Shown piece by piece: positions 33,937-46,600 of a DNA stretch of 64,000 bases (positions are counted from its first letter, which is position 1; the number at the start of each line of letters is the position of its first letter). Origin of the DNA: Sanderia malayensis (Eukaryota; Cnidaria; Scyphozoa; Semaeostomeae; Pelagiidae); NCBI GenBank assembly GCA_013076295.1, contig RQOL01000616.1:1178001-1242000 (forward strand). Direction: 5' to 3'. The notes under the pieces are model-generated. The model ran no database searches, was not told where the DNA came from, and saw only the letters and a list, made by a program, of their open reading frames with translations. The position numbers and the translations under genes are program-made.

Positions 33937-34675
33937 TCTGAACCTGTTATTTCGACTTGTTATATTTTGATCATTTGTTGCTCAATTTGTTCGTTTCAAG
34001 TACGATTTCTTCCAATTTAGTCATGAATTAGACCAACAACATACAGTTGGAACGGATCTGACGGCCAAAATATGAATGAAAATCGATATAAATACCCAAT
34101 ACATTTTCTTCCGAAATTTAATATTCCGGTTTTTAATCAAAAAAGCTTCCTGTTTGACTCTACCGTAAATCCTCGAATAAGCCCTCCCCTCGAATAATAA
34201 GCCTAAGCCTCCATTCCTGATAATCATCTGCAAGGATATTGAGCCTAAGTATCGAGATATTGAAGTTGTTTAGTGAAAATGTATTGCAAATAACAGCAAG
34301 TTTAAGCCAATAACTTTATTGACTGGCTGCACCGTATAGCTTTTATATTCTTTTACTTAATGTTGAACAATAATCCAGCCCAGCTAAAATTTCGTTTTTG
34401 AAAATAAGCCCCGGGGGGCGTATTCGAAGATTTACCGTATTGAAGTTGAGTTCATTGATAATAATTACAATCATCAACAGAAGTTCCCGCCAGATTCCAT
34501 TTCGATTTTATTCATAGTGAGGCTACAACAAAATGACTTCACGAACGATGCGATATGGCGGTAAATAAAAAGTGTCTGTAGTAGGCCACGAGGAGGTTCA
34601 TGTGATGTGAAGTGGAGTCAGGAAGAACCAAGTTATTATTGTCATAAGGATTTACAATTATACCCCGTGGTAAAA
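33937..34675. promoter_or_regulatory. Divergent intergenic region between collagen-type gene and IPO9
   Basis: The two genes are head to head, 739 bp apart, so promoters for both should lie here. A MITE-like element occupies about 34160-34440, leaving roughly 230 bp upstream of IPO9 and 220 bp upstream of the collagen-type gene. No TATA box could be assigned with confidence. Confidence 0.45.
34160..34441. mobile_element. TACCGTAAATC-type MITE, about 280 bp
   Basis: Left TACCGTAAATCCTCGAATAA and right GGGCGTATTCGAAGATTTACCGTA are inverted copies. The interior has AATAAGCC(C) words. Same family style as 39631-39742 and 41700-41960. Confidence 0.75.
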
Positions 34676-37600
34676 ATGGCACAAGATGATGCAACTTTCA
34701 GGCAGTCATTGCTTAACACGTTAGCTGCAGCTTTTTCAGTGAATCAAGAGGAAAGATCGTTTTCTGAGGATCAGCTAAAAATTTTCGAAACCACCGAAGG
34801 TGAGTGGACGTTGTTGCTTGCCTTTGTAACATGTGAACCTGACCAGTCCTGTTCTGTTTCAATCAATTTCAAGTTGCAGACAATGCCCCTCTTCATTTGA
34901 TGCGAATTTGAAAGTTGTTGGTAAACTAGTTTCATCAAGCTAGGTATCCACCCAGAGGATATAAGACAAACATGAATGATATAGAGAAAAATGAAATCTC
35001 AGGATCCGGAAGGTTTTGAAGCAGATAAACAGGCTTAACTACTTGAATTGAACTTTGCTTGTTCTAAGGTTCAAATGTTGGCACCCCTTTATCCTTTATC
35101 TATATATGCATTTTAGGTTTTGGTGTTCATCTGACCAGCATCATAATTGACAGCTCTATACCCGAACCTATCCGTCAGGTAAAGAATTTTCTCCAAGCTT
35201 TTCCTCTTTCTATCTGCATTAAAATTGTACTGTAACAACAACACAACAGCTTTAGTATACTACAACGCTTTGAATAAATCCTTCCTTCTATTAGAGTCCC
35301 TCTCAAATAGACACTCTTCGAAGAAATGCCCCCTTTGAGTGGCATTTAGTAGAGACAACTCCCATTTGAAAGATTAGATTTGAAAGATATGGTTGTCTTC
35401 TTCCCTAGATTCCTCTTTTATGAACAGCTGCTTTTCAAATTTATTTCTCTGCCATTTTTTTAACTGGTTTATGGATGAAAGTGTCTATTTTTATCCAAAT
35501 GTTTTTACGAAAATGTTTTTATGCAATGCGTGTACCTTTTCTTGCTATCCTTTGTAGCTTGCATCTGTTGTCCTGAAGCAGTATGTTGAGGGCCACTGGT
35601 CACATGTTTCGGCAGAGAAGTTCAAGCCCCCAGAAACTTCGGAGGAGGTAAAATTTCACAATGTGATGCCCTTTCTCTATTTTTATAAATATTTTCAGCT
35701 TATAATATTACTTATTGCTTATATTATATTTTCAATATAGTATATTACCCAGGACCTTTTGGTATTAAGAACTCATTATTACTATTATGATCACCGCTAT
35801 ATAGTGTCTTGATGACATTGCAATTTCTCGAACTATCTAGAACCTTTAAACTTTATATCAATATAAAGTTCTGCTTCCTCTCAAAAGTCACTTCAGCAGA
35901 GAAGCACGAAAAAGGGACATTTGAAAGTGGCAACAGTTAACCCAATAAGGGAAGCAGTAGATTTGAGGAAAGACAGAATATTATGTTACAGACTGAATAT
36001 TACTCATTGACATTATATTGTGTATTGTTTTGTCAGGCAAAAGCATTAATAAGACAGAGTCTTCCAAAGGCACTGCAAGATCCAAGCAGTAAAATACGAT
36101 CCAGTGTGGTAGGCTTTGATTCATCACATTGCTGTTGTATTCTTATTTGATTTATTTTAGTGCTACTCTGGTTGAATCTAAATTCAAAGTAAGCCATTGT
36201 CTATTGATTAAGCATCCGTAATAATTTGTTCACGTTTAAGGCATATGCTCTATCCAGCATTGCACACTGGGATTGGCCAGAGGATTGGCCTGGCTTCTTT
36301 GATCTTCTTGTTCAAGCGATTAATAGCGGCGAACAAAATTTGATTCATGGAGCTGTGAGAGTTATGACGGGTGAGCTAGTTTTGTTATCTTCTTTATTTG
36401 CTGTTTTTTTTCTCTACTTTCTCTACTTTCTTTACTTCTTTTCTTTTTTACTTTCTTTACTTTTTTAACTTTCTTTACTTTCTTTACTTTCTTTACTTTC
36501 TTTACTTTCTTTACTTTCTTTACTTTCTTTACTTTCTTTACTTTCTTTACTTTCTTTACTTTCTTCACTTTCTTTACTTTCTTTACTTTCTTTACTTTCT
36601 TTACTTTCTTTACTTTCTTTACTTTCTTTACTTTCTTTACTTCTTTTCTTTTTTTTTTTTTTTTTTTTTTACTTTCTTTACTTTCTTTACTTTTTTACTT
36701 TCTTTACTTTCTTTACTTTCTTTACTTTCTTTACTTTCTTTACTTTCTTTACTTTCTTTACTTTCTTTACTTTCTTTACTTTCTTTACTTTCTTTACTTT
36801 CTTTTACTTTCTTTACTTTCTTTACTTTCTTTACTTTCTTTACTTTCTTTACTTTCTTTACTTTTTGCTTTCTTTACTTTTTAACTTTCTTTACTTTCTT
36901 TGCTTTCTTTACTTTCTTTACTTTCTTTACTTTCTTTACTTTCTTTACTTTTTTTACTTTCTTTACTTTCTTTACTTTCTATACTTTCTTTACTTTCTTT
37001 ACTTTCTTAACTTTCTCTACTTTCTTTACTTTCTCTACTTTCTTTACTTTTTTTACGTTCTTTACTTTCTCCACGTTCTTTACTTTCTCCACTTTCTTTA
37101 GATTTTCTACGCTCTTTACTTTCTCCACGTTCTTTTCTTTCTCCACTTTTTTTAGATTTTCTACGCTCTTTACTTTCTCTACTTTATTTACTTCCTTTTC
37201 TCTTCCCATTTTTAACGTATGAGTAAACGTGGATCCATTTCTTCAGAATTTGTCAAAGAAGTTTCAGATTTACAAATGCCGCACGTTGCACCGATCATAT
37301 TGCCCAACGTGCTACACATCATCCAACATCCCGAGGTGACGTCACAATGCGACTTGTTGTTATTATTGATGCGCTTTGTCGCATCGTAATTCCATTTTCA
37401 CTGTGTTGCATATTGTCTTGTGTTTTCTATTGGGCTTTGTCACTTCATTTGTTTCCAATACGAATCCCGACATCTTTGATGTTTTTGTGGACACTTCTTG
37501 GAAAAGGGATCGTGTTATGTTCTTGTATGAAGTCTGTGCTGTGCATTGTTATTTTCTGATGTGTCGTGTTTTGTTGTGCTGTGTTGGGCTGTGTTGTGTA

Positions 37601-40600
37601 TTGTCGTATTTTGTTGTGTTGTGTTGTGTATTGTCGTATTTTGTTGTGCTGTGTTGTGTATTATCGCCTTGTGCTATGTCCGGTCGTGTTATGTTCCATT
37701 GTGTTGTCTTTAGTTGTTGCCATCTCATCCCATTGATATTGATTGCCTTTTAATTTATTTCTGTTCTTGTTAGACCTATGAATTGAGAACAAGAAGTCGT
37801 GCAATTGACATATTCAATACGGTAGCAGATCTTGTGGCGCTGATGAAGGAAGTCTACAAAGTAATTGTAACATTATCCATTGTAGATAGTACAGTACAGA
37901 GCTTCCGTACTCGTTGTATAGATATTGGTTACAATACTTTATACTCAGATTTTGTAGCGCTTTAAGACCTTGCCTGCATTTGTCGTCATTTGCGCAGGAA
38001 TCATGTGCGCCGGCGACTCTTCTACTTCCTACGCTTTTAGGTCAAGTTTAAACGTGTTTTCATAAGCTATCCCCCAAGTCATCACTTCCCAGGCGAATAG
38101 AAATCAAATGAGTTTTATTTGAGACAATAAAGTCGCCAAATTATCGATTCTTATGCGTGCGAACCAGGTTAAAGTTATGATGCTTTAATCTAATCGAAGC
38201 GAAGCCGAGAAGGAACAGAAATATACTGTGCCAACCGAATATGATGAAACTTGAAAAGGATACGAAATTACGTCGTTATATCGAGGGCTCGTTAATATCC
38301 AACATTTTTTAACGAGCATCAATTCAAGCGACCTTGCAGGTGACTTTTTCTGGATGGCCATCTGAGCTGCTAAAAAATGTTGCAAAAGGGGTTTTTTACA
38401 CCAAAAAAATTTGATATGATACTGAGTTTTAACCTTGGAGAGCAATAATGCAATTTCTACTAAAGATGATGCTATTTAGTTCTAATTGATGTAAAATGAC
38501 AAGGCGTGATGTGTTATCTATCAACTTGTTTTGGCTTTAGACTGCAGGCAAAGAGCTACTATACCCGTTGCTTCCCAGCTTCGTGGCTGCTTTTGTGAAA
38601 GAATTATCTACTCCTGATGGTGACATGTCGGATTGCGGGCTCAAGAAAGAGGTTTTCAAGGTATGTTTATTTACCGAACCTGGAAGAATTGATATAATAC
38701 GGATAATCTAATCCACCCTTGGTTAGAATGATAACTGAATTAATGTTTAAAGTGTTATCGCAGCTATAATGAATACAATTATCAAAAGAATTGTCTTATA
38801 AATTACTGTAATTGACAAGAAAATTAGAGATAGATTAAAATAATGTACTAGTTTCTTCAAGCTCGGATTTTCTGGAAACAAATATATTGCTTCCTTTGTG
38901 TTTTTGCTGTTTCCTTTTTCCATTTTTATTATTATTTTCTTCCACCTTTTCTCGATCCACATTTCCTGGTTCCATTTCTTCTCATTCAATTTCTTTTTAT
39001 TCCACATTTTCCTGTCCATGTTCCATATTCCCCTTATTCATGTTCCATTTTTTTGTTTGTGTTCATTTGTGTCGTTTCTATTGACATCTAGGCCCTGCAA
39101 ACGTTGATCAAAGGCTTTCCCCGAGTAATGGCCGACTACCTGCAAATGATTTTGTCCCCTATTTGGGTGATATTCACCGAAAGCGTCGAGTTCTACATTC
39201 GTACAACTGTCAACAATGTTGTGCATCACCAAGACCCAGTAGACGAAGACGGTGAGACTCGAACCCCTGATATTCCGAAGCATCGCTAACCCCACTTTCT
39301 CGAACTATCGTTAAATCCTCTTTGAGAATCTTCTATAGCACTGGGGGTCATTTTCTTGAATTTCTTGTTTTCTGAATTCGCGATTCTCTCGAATTTAAGG
39401 AGAGGTTCTGAGTTTTGAAAATTTGATATTTGGCGTGTTTGAGTTCATAACAGCTTTGGTTGAAGTGCCCAAATACAAAAAGGCTGTGAAAGGCTATCTC
39501 GAAGACATTATATTTTACGTTTTGATGTACATGCAAATCACAGAAGAGCAGGTATTCATCTGTACTTATCATATTTTCTCTATTAGTCCCCCTGGGCGTT
39601 TATTAATTCCAGTATTTTTAGGGCGGCGCATACCGTAAATAACGAAATTAGCGCTTATTTAGAAAATAACATTTTAAAGAGGGCGCTAATTCGGCAGGGG
39701 CGGTTGTTTGGCAGGGGGCGCTAAATTCCGTCATTTACGGTATCGCAACTTCAAGGAATGGAAAAAGGCACATTTTTGAAACGAAACAGTTTTCATAATT
39801 TCTAACCAGACAATGTGCAGGATAAAATTTCATTCCAACTCAGTACTTATTGGAAGCGGGGTTCTCGTTTTGAAATATGGTCTATTGAGGGGGTGCTTAT
39901 TTGAGGGAGGGCGCCTAATCCAGGAAATACGGTACTCGTTCTTTTGGGGTGTGATTCTTTTAGGGTTTGAATTTGAGAGTTTCTCAGAGTTAAAAGTGTT
40001 AGTGGTTCATGGGTCAGAGTACAGAAGGTCAGAAATCAGGTCATAGTGTGGAATCTCAAAGGTCATAATACCAAACCGTCAGAGCTCAAGATAACTTACT
40101 GTCAGGTAAAAATTTCTTTCAAGTCTTTCAAATGTTGCTTCAAATCTTTGTATTATCTATTGCAGATAGAACTTTGGTCTGAAGACGTGAATAAATTTAT
40201 CGAAGACGAAGATGAAGAATCCTTCTCGTGCTCCGTCAGAATATCAGCTCAATATTTGTTAATGGTAAGTCAACACCACTCCCCCGTCTTCGATCTATCT
40301 TGCCATTGTAAAATTCAGTAGAAAATATCTTATACGGGGGGATGCATTGGTATAATATTCCTATTTGAAGCATACATGGGAAAACATGATATTTGTACAG
40401 GATGTACGAGTTTTATTTGCTATGGTTGATGCGCATTTTTTGTCATTTTAATGTCACCAACTATGATCAAACTCGATTTCTTCCATGATCTATGTTGATT
40501 CATTTAGTAGCAATCCTATTGGTAACCCGATGTTATCTTTCTTCAATGTAGCGTCTTTGTGAAAAGTTTCAGTCGGCTTGTGCACAATGCTTGATAAACT

Positions 40601-43600
40601 CGATAATGAAGATTCAAGAGAAAGGACGTGTGCAGAAGTCGAATGGAGACAGTCATTGGCAAGTGTTACATTTCGCCTTTGCTTGTTAAGCTGGTTCAAT
40701 GGAAAGCAAACCAACATTCACCTTTCACTTTTCACCTTTCACCTTTTACCTTTCACCTTTCACCTTTTTTTACTTCAATTTTTATTCTTTTATTACTTTA
40801 CTTTACTACTTTAAGTTGTAAACCAGGCTGAAAAAAGCTTTAGCTTAGCCCTGTAATGTATGCTAAAGAATGAATACATACATACATGCACCCTAAACCT
40901 TTAACTCCTGACCTTGACCTTTAACCCTTAACAGTTAATCTTTGAACTTTTACCTGTAATCCTCCCACTGCTTACATAGATATTGATTGCGTTAGCTCAT
41001 TTTTCTGATCTTGGCTAAAACTTCACGTCTGTGGATTCGAGGTATTTTTTACTGTGGGGGGGGGGGTTACGGTGGCTCCCAAGCCCTTCCAATATAACGT
41101 CAATATTTGGTTGGAATGAGATGTCCACCACAAGGAGACATGCGATGAAGGGTTTTTCTGGGTCGTGCGTCTTTGTTTTGCAAGGGCTAGTTATTTTGCA
41201 CAACTTGACAAGCTCATTATCTAAGTAGTGCGATTTCATTATTGAATATAATCTTTGTCTGCTCAGGTGGAAGTACCATGAAGTCTGTTGTGTTGCCCTT
41301 GGCATAGTACAGCCAAGGCTTGTTGAGATGTTGGAGAAGAATCAATTGAAATTCGACGCTGATGAAGTGATTGTTAATTTCTTGTCTGGCGCAAGGAAAC
41401 CAGAAGGTGAGACGATGATCTGAGCTTACTGTAAAAGCCCCTATAAACCCCCTTGTTTGAATGTTGGTGGAATGTTTTGTTAATTTTATGCATGCTTCTC
41501 TTTCTTATCTTGCAGCGTATCTGCCCTTCTTGCATGGTCAGGCATTGTGGTGCAGCAGTAGATATGTGGCATCATTTTCCATAGACTCAAGAAAAAGGCA
41601 TTTTTGTGAATCTTTATATTACAAACAATCCCTCCCCCCAACGCCACTACTAGATATAATCACTTACGCATCTTGCTTTTTTATTTGGCCTATGCTCTAG
41701 ATATTCCAATATACCTCCCCTCTGAATGAACCCCCATCCCGATAAAACCCCCGTCAAGATAATCATTTGCAAGGGTATTTATGCCAAGCACCAAGACATT
41801 GCAGTTGTATGGTGAATGCATTACAAGTAGCAACAGGTCTAAACTGATAATTTTATTAATTTACTGCATGCTATTATAATTCATAAACTTCATATTGAAT
41901 AAAGACGCAGCTAAAATTTTGTATTTGCAAATAAGCCCCCACCCAGCGGCTTATTCGACGACTTGCTGTAATTCAATGTACGCTATTTACCCCAAGTCTA
42001 AGGATCTCCGTGTGTAGCACGACCCTAAGTCTAAGGATCTCCATGTGTTGCACGACCTTAAGTCTAAGGACCTCCATGTGTAGCACGACCCTAAGTCTAA
42101 GGATCTCCATGTGTAGCACGACGCGAAATGTTTCTTGGGCATTTTTTGCCACGTTTAGATTCTTTTTTCAGTATTAATCTATTGTTGAGTGTGATGTATA
42201 TACTTCTCATTCGCAGTTCAATAGATGCAGCCGTCTGCTCTGTACACGAGAATCACTGCCAATTAGTCAGAATGTTCGCCGTAAAATCTCTGTTCAGGTA
42301 TGTTATATCATGCATGGGTGCTGTACGTGAGGTATATGCAATACTATGGTGTCCATTGATGTATTCCTCATTGATTTAAATTAACGCCACAGCCTTATTG
42401 AGGTCCTGAGATTCATTCGAGGCATTTATTGGTGGAGGGTATTTTGCTGAATCCAAAGAGCGTTTGAAAGAAGGATCACTTGCTGATAGAGATGTTTGAA
42501 AGAGGGACTTATTGGGAGGACGTTTAGTGTATAAAAATGTGTCTATGATACCATTTTGGTTTCTTTTCTAGCCTCTGTGATCAGCTCAAGCAAAGTAATG
42601 ACGTCAGATTGATTGAGCCTCACCTTCCCGCCATTACCAATGGCCTGGTATCATTTGCATCTCAAGTAACCGACAGTGCTCTTGCGCTCACTTTGGAAAG
42701 CCTTGATATTATTTTAACGGTTGGTGTCATGATTTTGAAGCTCTATTCGTCTTGACCTTGTAGCGTTACTATGACCTTTGGCCACTGACTTTGGCATTTA
42801 CGTGACCTTTTGAAATGCAGCATTTAGACGGGGGAAACACTTTCTGTGTTCATTTGCTTGTTACAAATGTGATGTGACCATGAGACTATATTTATGAATT
42901 TGACATTTTGATTGTTGCTTTTGATCTTTGGCCTTTGCGTGACCTTTAGGATTGTGACCTTTACAGTATAGCCTTCGCTTTGAAGGAACTCGATTACCTG
43001 CTGCATTTGCACGAAGAGATTTATACAAGGGACATATATCTCTTCCTGCAAGGTCATATCCCCAATTGTGGCCTCTGGGAAATTTATTAATTATCAACAT
43101 TTGTGATTGCAATCAAGCCTTTGCTATTCTGCTGACCATTGATATCTTCAGTGGTCTGTTAATATTCAATTAATGTTTTCCATTCCGCATTATTCCATTA
43201 ATTCACTCTCGATTGAGTTGTGAAAACTGTGCCCTGTGACTCTATGGCCTCTTGTTCATTTTAGGTTAACAAGGAATTCACAGGCAACTATGCGACTGCA
43301 GGCAACCTAATTCCACTGATCAATGCGCTTTTTCTCAAGTATGGCGCAGGTATGAGTTTTCTTTGTTGAATCGTTGTTTTTGGAAACGGGTGATTACTAA
43401 TAAGGTGGGTTTGTAGAGAAAGGAGAATATGACCGCTTTTTGTGGGGGCTGGAGAAAGAATAGAAGGCTTCGGTCTTTTGACGTCCATGAAAAAGGGGGA
43501 TTTATTCCCCACGAGAGGCAAAAGAGAAGTAGAGGGTCAGTTTTTGATAAAGTGAACGCCCACCTAAGGAATTAGATAGGTGATTGTATAATAGTCTTTT

Positions 43601-46600
43601 GAGAATTTAGAAAAAGCAGAAAGCAACTATGTTTTGGTGGATCTTGGGGGGGGGGTCTGTCGCCCGTGAAAAGATGGGGTGGGTGGAGAGGGCGTAAACG
43701 TGTCTCGATTGGTATAGTATCCAAAGTTGGACATTGATTGATTCTTTTATTCTTCTTTCTTTCAGACATCCATTTGAGCTCTGTGCTTGGGGAAATATTC
43801 GGAACTTTGTCGTCAAACAAGGGATGCTTTCAGGTAATGCTTTCTGGTAATGCTTTCAGGTAATGCTTTCTGGTGATGCTTTCAGGTAATGCTTTCTGAT
43901 GATGCTTTCTCGGTTAACAACAGGTTGATCCTTCTCAGCACACGACAGGTAGAGAGAAGGAAACATTGAGTAAACAGATTACCAAGGACGATTGACAATA
44001 ACAAACAGCTTTTATCATTCGTAGATGATTGTTGACAAGACTGTACCCATGCTTACAAGTGTTTTCGAGGCGCCTGCTGACAAGATTCCTCATTCATTGG
44101 TGCCGGTATGTTTATATGTAATGCTTTATTCAACGCCCTGGTTCATTAACCCCCCCCCCCACCCCCGCTTCAAGGAGCATGTTCCGTTTGAAACTTGAAT
44201 TAAGTACTGACCCGGGCATGTATTTGAAGTATTATAGCTTTTCAATATTATGCATTTGAATTTTGCTGTCTCGATCCCCGGGGGATTTAAACATTTCATC
44301 GATATAGCGAATATTTTAGTAGATATAGGGATGCTTAACAAGTATCATTACTGGAGAGAAATCGATCTATGTTGATTTTCAGCCCTCCTTGGATTTGATG
44401 ACAGAAATTATACGAAATTGCTCTCAGCCACTGCCAGAAGTTTTGATAACGAGGTCATTCCCCGCCACCGTCCAATGCATCCTCAAGTCTGAAGATTTTG
44501 CTGTTATCCAGGTAGGATGATTGACTTTGAATATTTTTATCTCCTGATAAGACCTGCTAAAGTCAATGAATAAGACGTATTTTAATTTATATAATAACAA
44601 TACCCTTATACGCAGTCTTCAATGATTACCTGCACAACGCACAACCCCCTTTGTATAATGGTTTATGGAACAACGAATACCACCTCCTCTCCCATGGTGC
44701 GACCTACCCTCCTACCACCCCTACTCCCTACCAACCCTACCCCCTACCCCCCTCTCTGGCGATCCTCGATATATTCATAATCGCTCTGGTAGCTTTTTTG
44801 AAGCAACATTTTGCCAGAGCGCTTATTTGATATGGAAATTTCAAATAAGCGCCATTTTTGAATCTATTTGTTCTATTGTTTATTTATTCGCTTGCTTGTT
44901 TATTAATTCGTGTTTTCTTTTTTCTTGATTAGAACGGTGGAGAATGCTTGCGAGCTTTTGTTTCGTGTGGTATTGATCAAATATCGAATTGGTGAGTTTA
45001 CATTTGCAATGAAACTCGGTTCAAAGTTCAAGACCTTTGATCTTGGACAAGCTCACCTCTGTCCTTTCGCTGTAATTATAGTAAAAGTTTAAGCCAAGTA
45101 TGTAGCACCACAAAGTAATACAACTGCATCAAACTCTCGATTTTATCAGTCCCACCACTGCCCCATTTAATAACGAACTCCCTATTATAGGAGGCGGAAC
45201 ATCTTGTCCCTTTGTGACTTTCGATTTGACAAATCAATACGCAAGCGGTTGTTTTAGCTTATCTCAATATCAGAAGTGCAGTGTCTTCTGTTTGGCTGGA
45301 TATTGTTCGATTTTGAACCAGCGATGCTTTGTTGACAATGTCTTGCTTTATTTCAGGCATGATTCGAATGGGCATAATGGCTTGGATTACGTCCTTCAAG
45401 TTACGACTTATCTCCTTGATCCGAAAGTATCCGAAAACAGTGCTGTGTTTGTCGGCAAGTTAATTAATACCCTCGTCATCAAGGTTTGTGCATTGAAATC
45501 TATATTTCTGATTGTGCTTTCGACTTTTGCCCGACAGTAGAATTTAATCTAGTAAAGTCTATTCATGACAGTGACTGATTACCCATTCCTGTTTTTGTAA
45601 CCTAATTTTATAATCGAAAAGCATCGTGCCAAACCACACTATGCCAGCTAGCCCGGGCTCCCCCCGGGTTAAGTTAACCCAGGGTAGTTTTTTGTAGTGT
45701 AAATGCGACCAACCCGGGTTCGAAACCTGGAGAAGCGGGTTAGTTTAGAACTAACCCGGATTGAACCTGGGTTACTTCCGAAAATGTAGTCTTCTTTCTT
45801 AGCTCGAACCTGGGGTAAGCTCGGGTTAGCTTTTGTCGCGAGCATGCGCACTCGGGTATAAAAAGCATTAAACAGCGTCACAGAGTTCAGATCTTCATTG
45901 CGTTTTGCTATGGACCTAGTTTTGCCCCATGTTAGTGCTCAGACTACACATAAGAAGTAACTGTGGTTAAACCAGCCCGGGTTAGTTTGTGTAGTGTAAA
46001 TAGAGCTTTATTAGAACACTTCCTTGTAACTGAGATAATAATGACGTCATTATGGCTTCTTATTCCATATGATATATCGTGAATACTGTTTTATACTGAG
46101 TTGCAATTCATCGCCCCATAGGTTGGTGCTGCTCTTGGTGACAATCTACAGGCATTACTGCGAGCTGTTCTCAGCAAACTACAACAGGCTGATTCGTTGA
46201 ACGTTGTGCAGGTAAAGTTGTTGCCCTTTGTATGCGTGTTCCCCCCCGTGCTAGCATGCGTTTTTACAGTAGGTTTTAATGGTATTTAGCTAACGTTACC
46301 GGGCGAACATTTTTTGTAGTCATTGCTGATGGTGTTCATACAGATGATTCGTTATCAGCTCGAGATGACTTTCGAATTTTTGAGCCTCGTTCCCGATCCG
46401 ACCGGCAAAGCCGCCCTCGACTTCGTATTAACAGAATGGTGCAACAAGCAGAATTCGTTCTATGGAACGTACGAGCGTAAGGCCAGGTAAATATACTCTG
46501 ATATTTTGTGTAACACACCCCCAGCTATTTACATTGGCATTCAATTGGTATTATTACTGGACACGACCCGAGGGATATGCTGATGGTCGCCGGAACTGGG

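Noticed and set aside
36362..37222. Long FLYFLYF and KKVKKVK open frames
   Set aside because: Artefacts of the 9-bp satellite in importin-9 intron 5.
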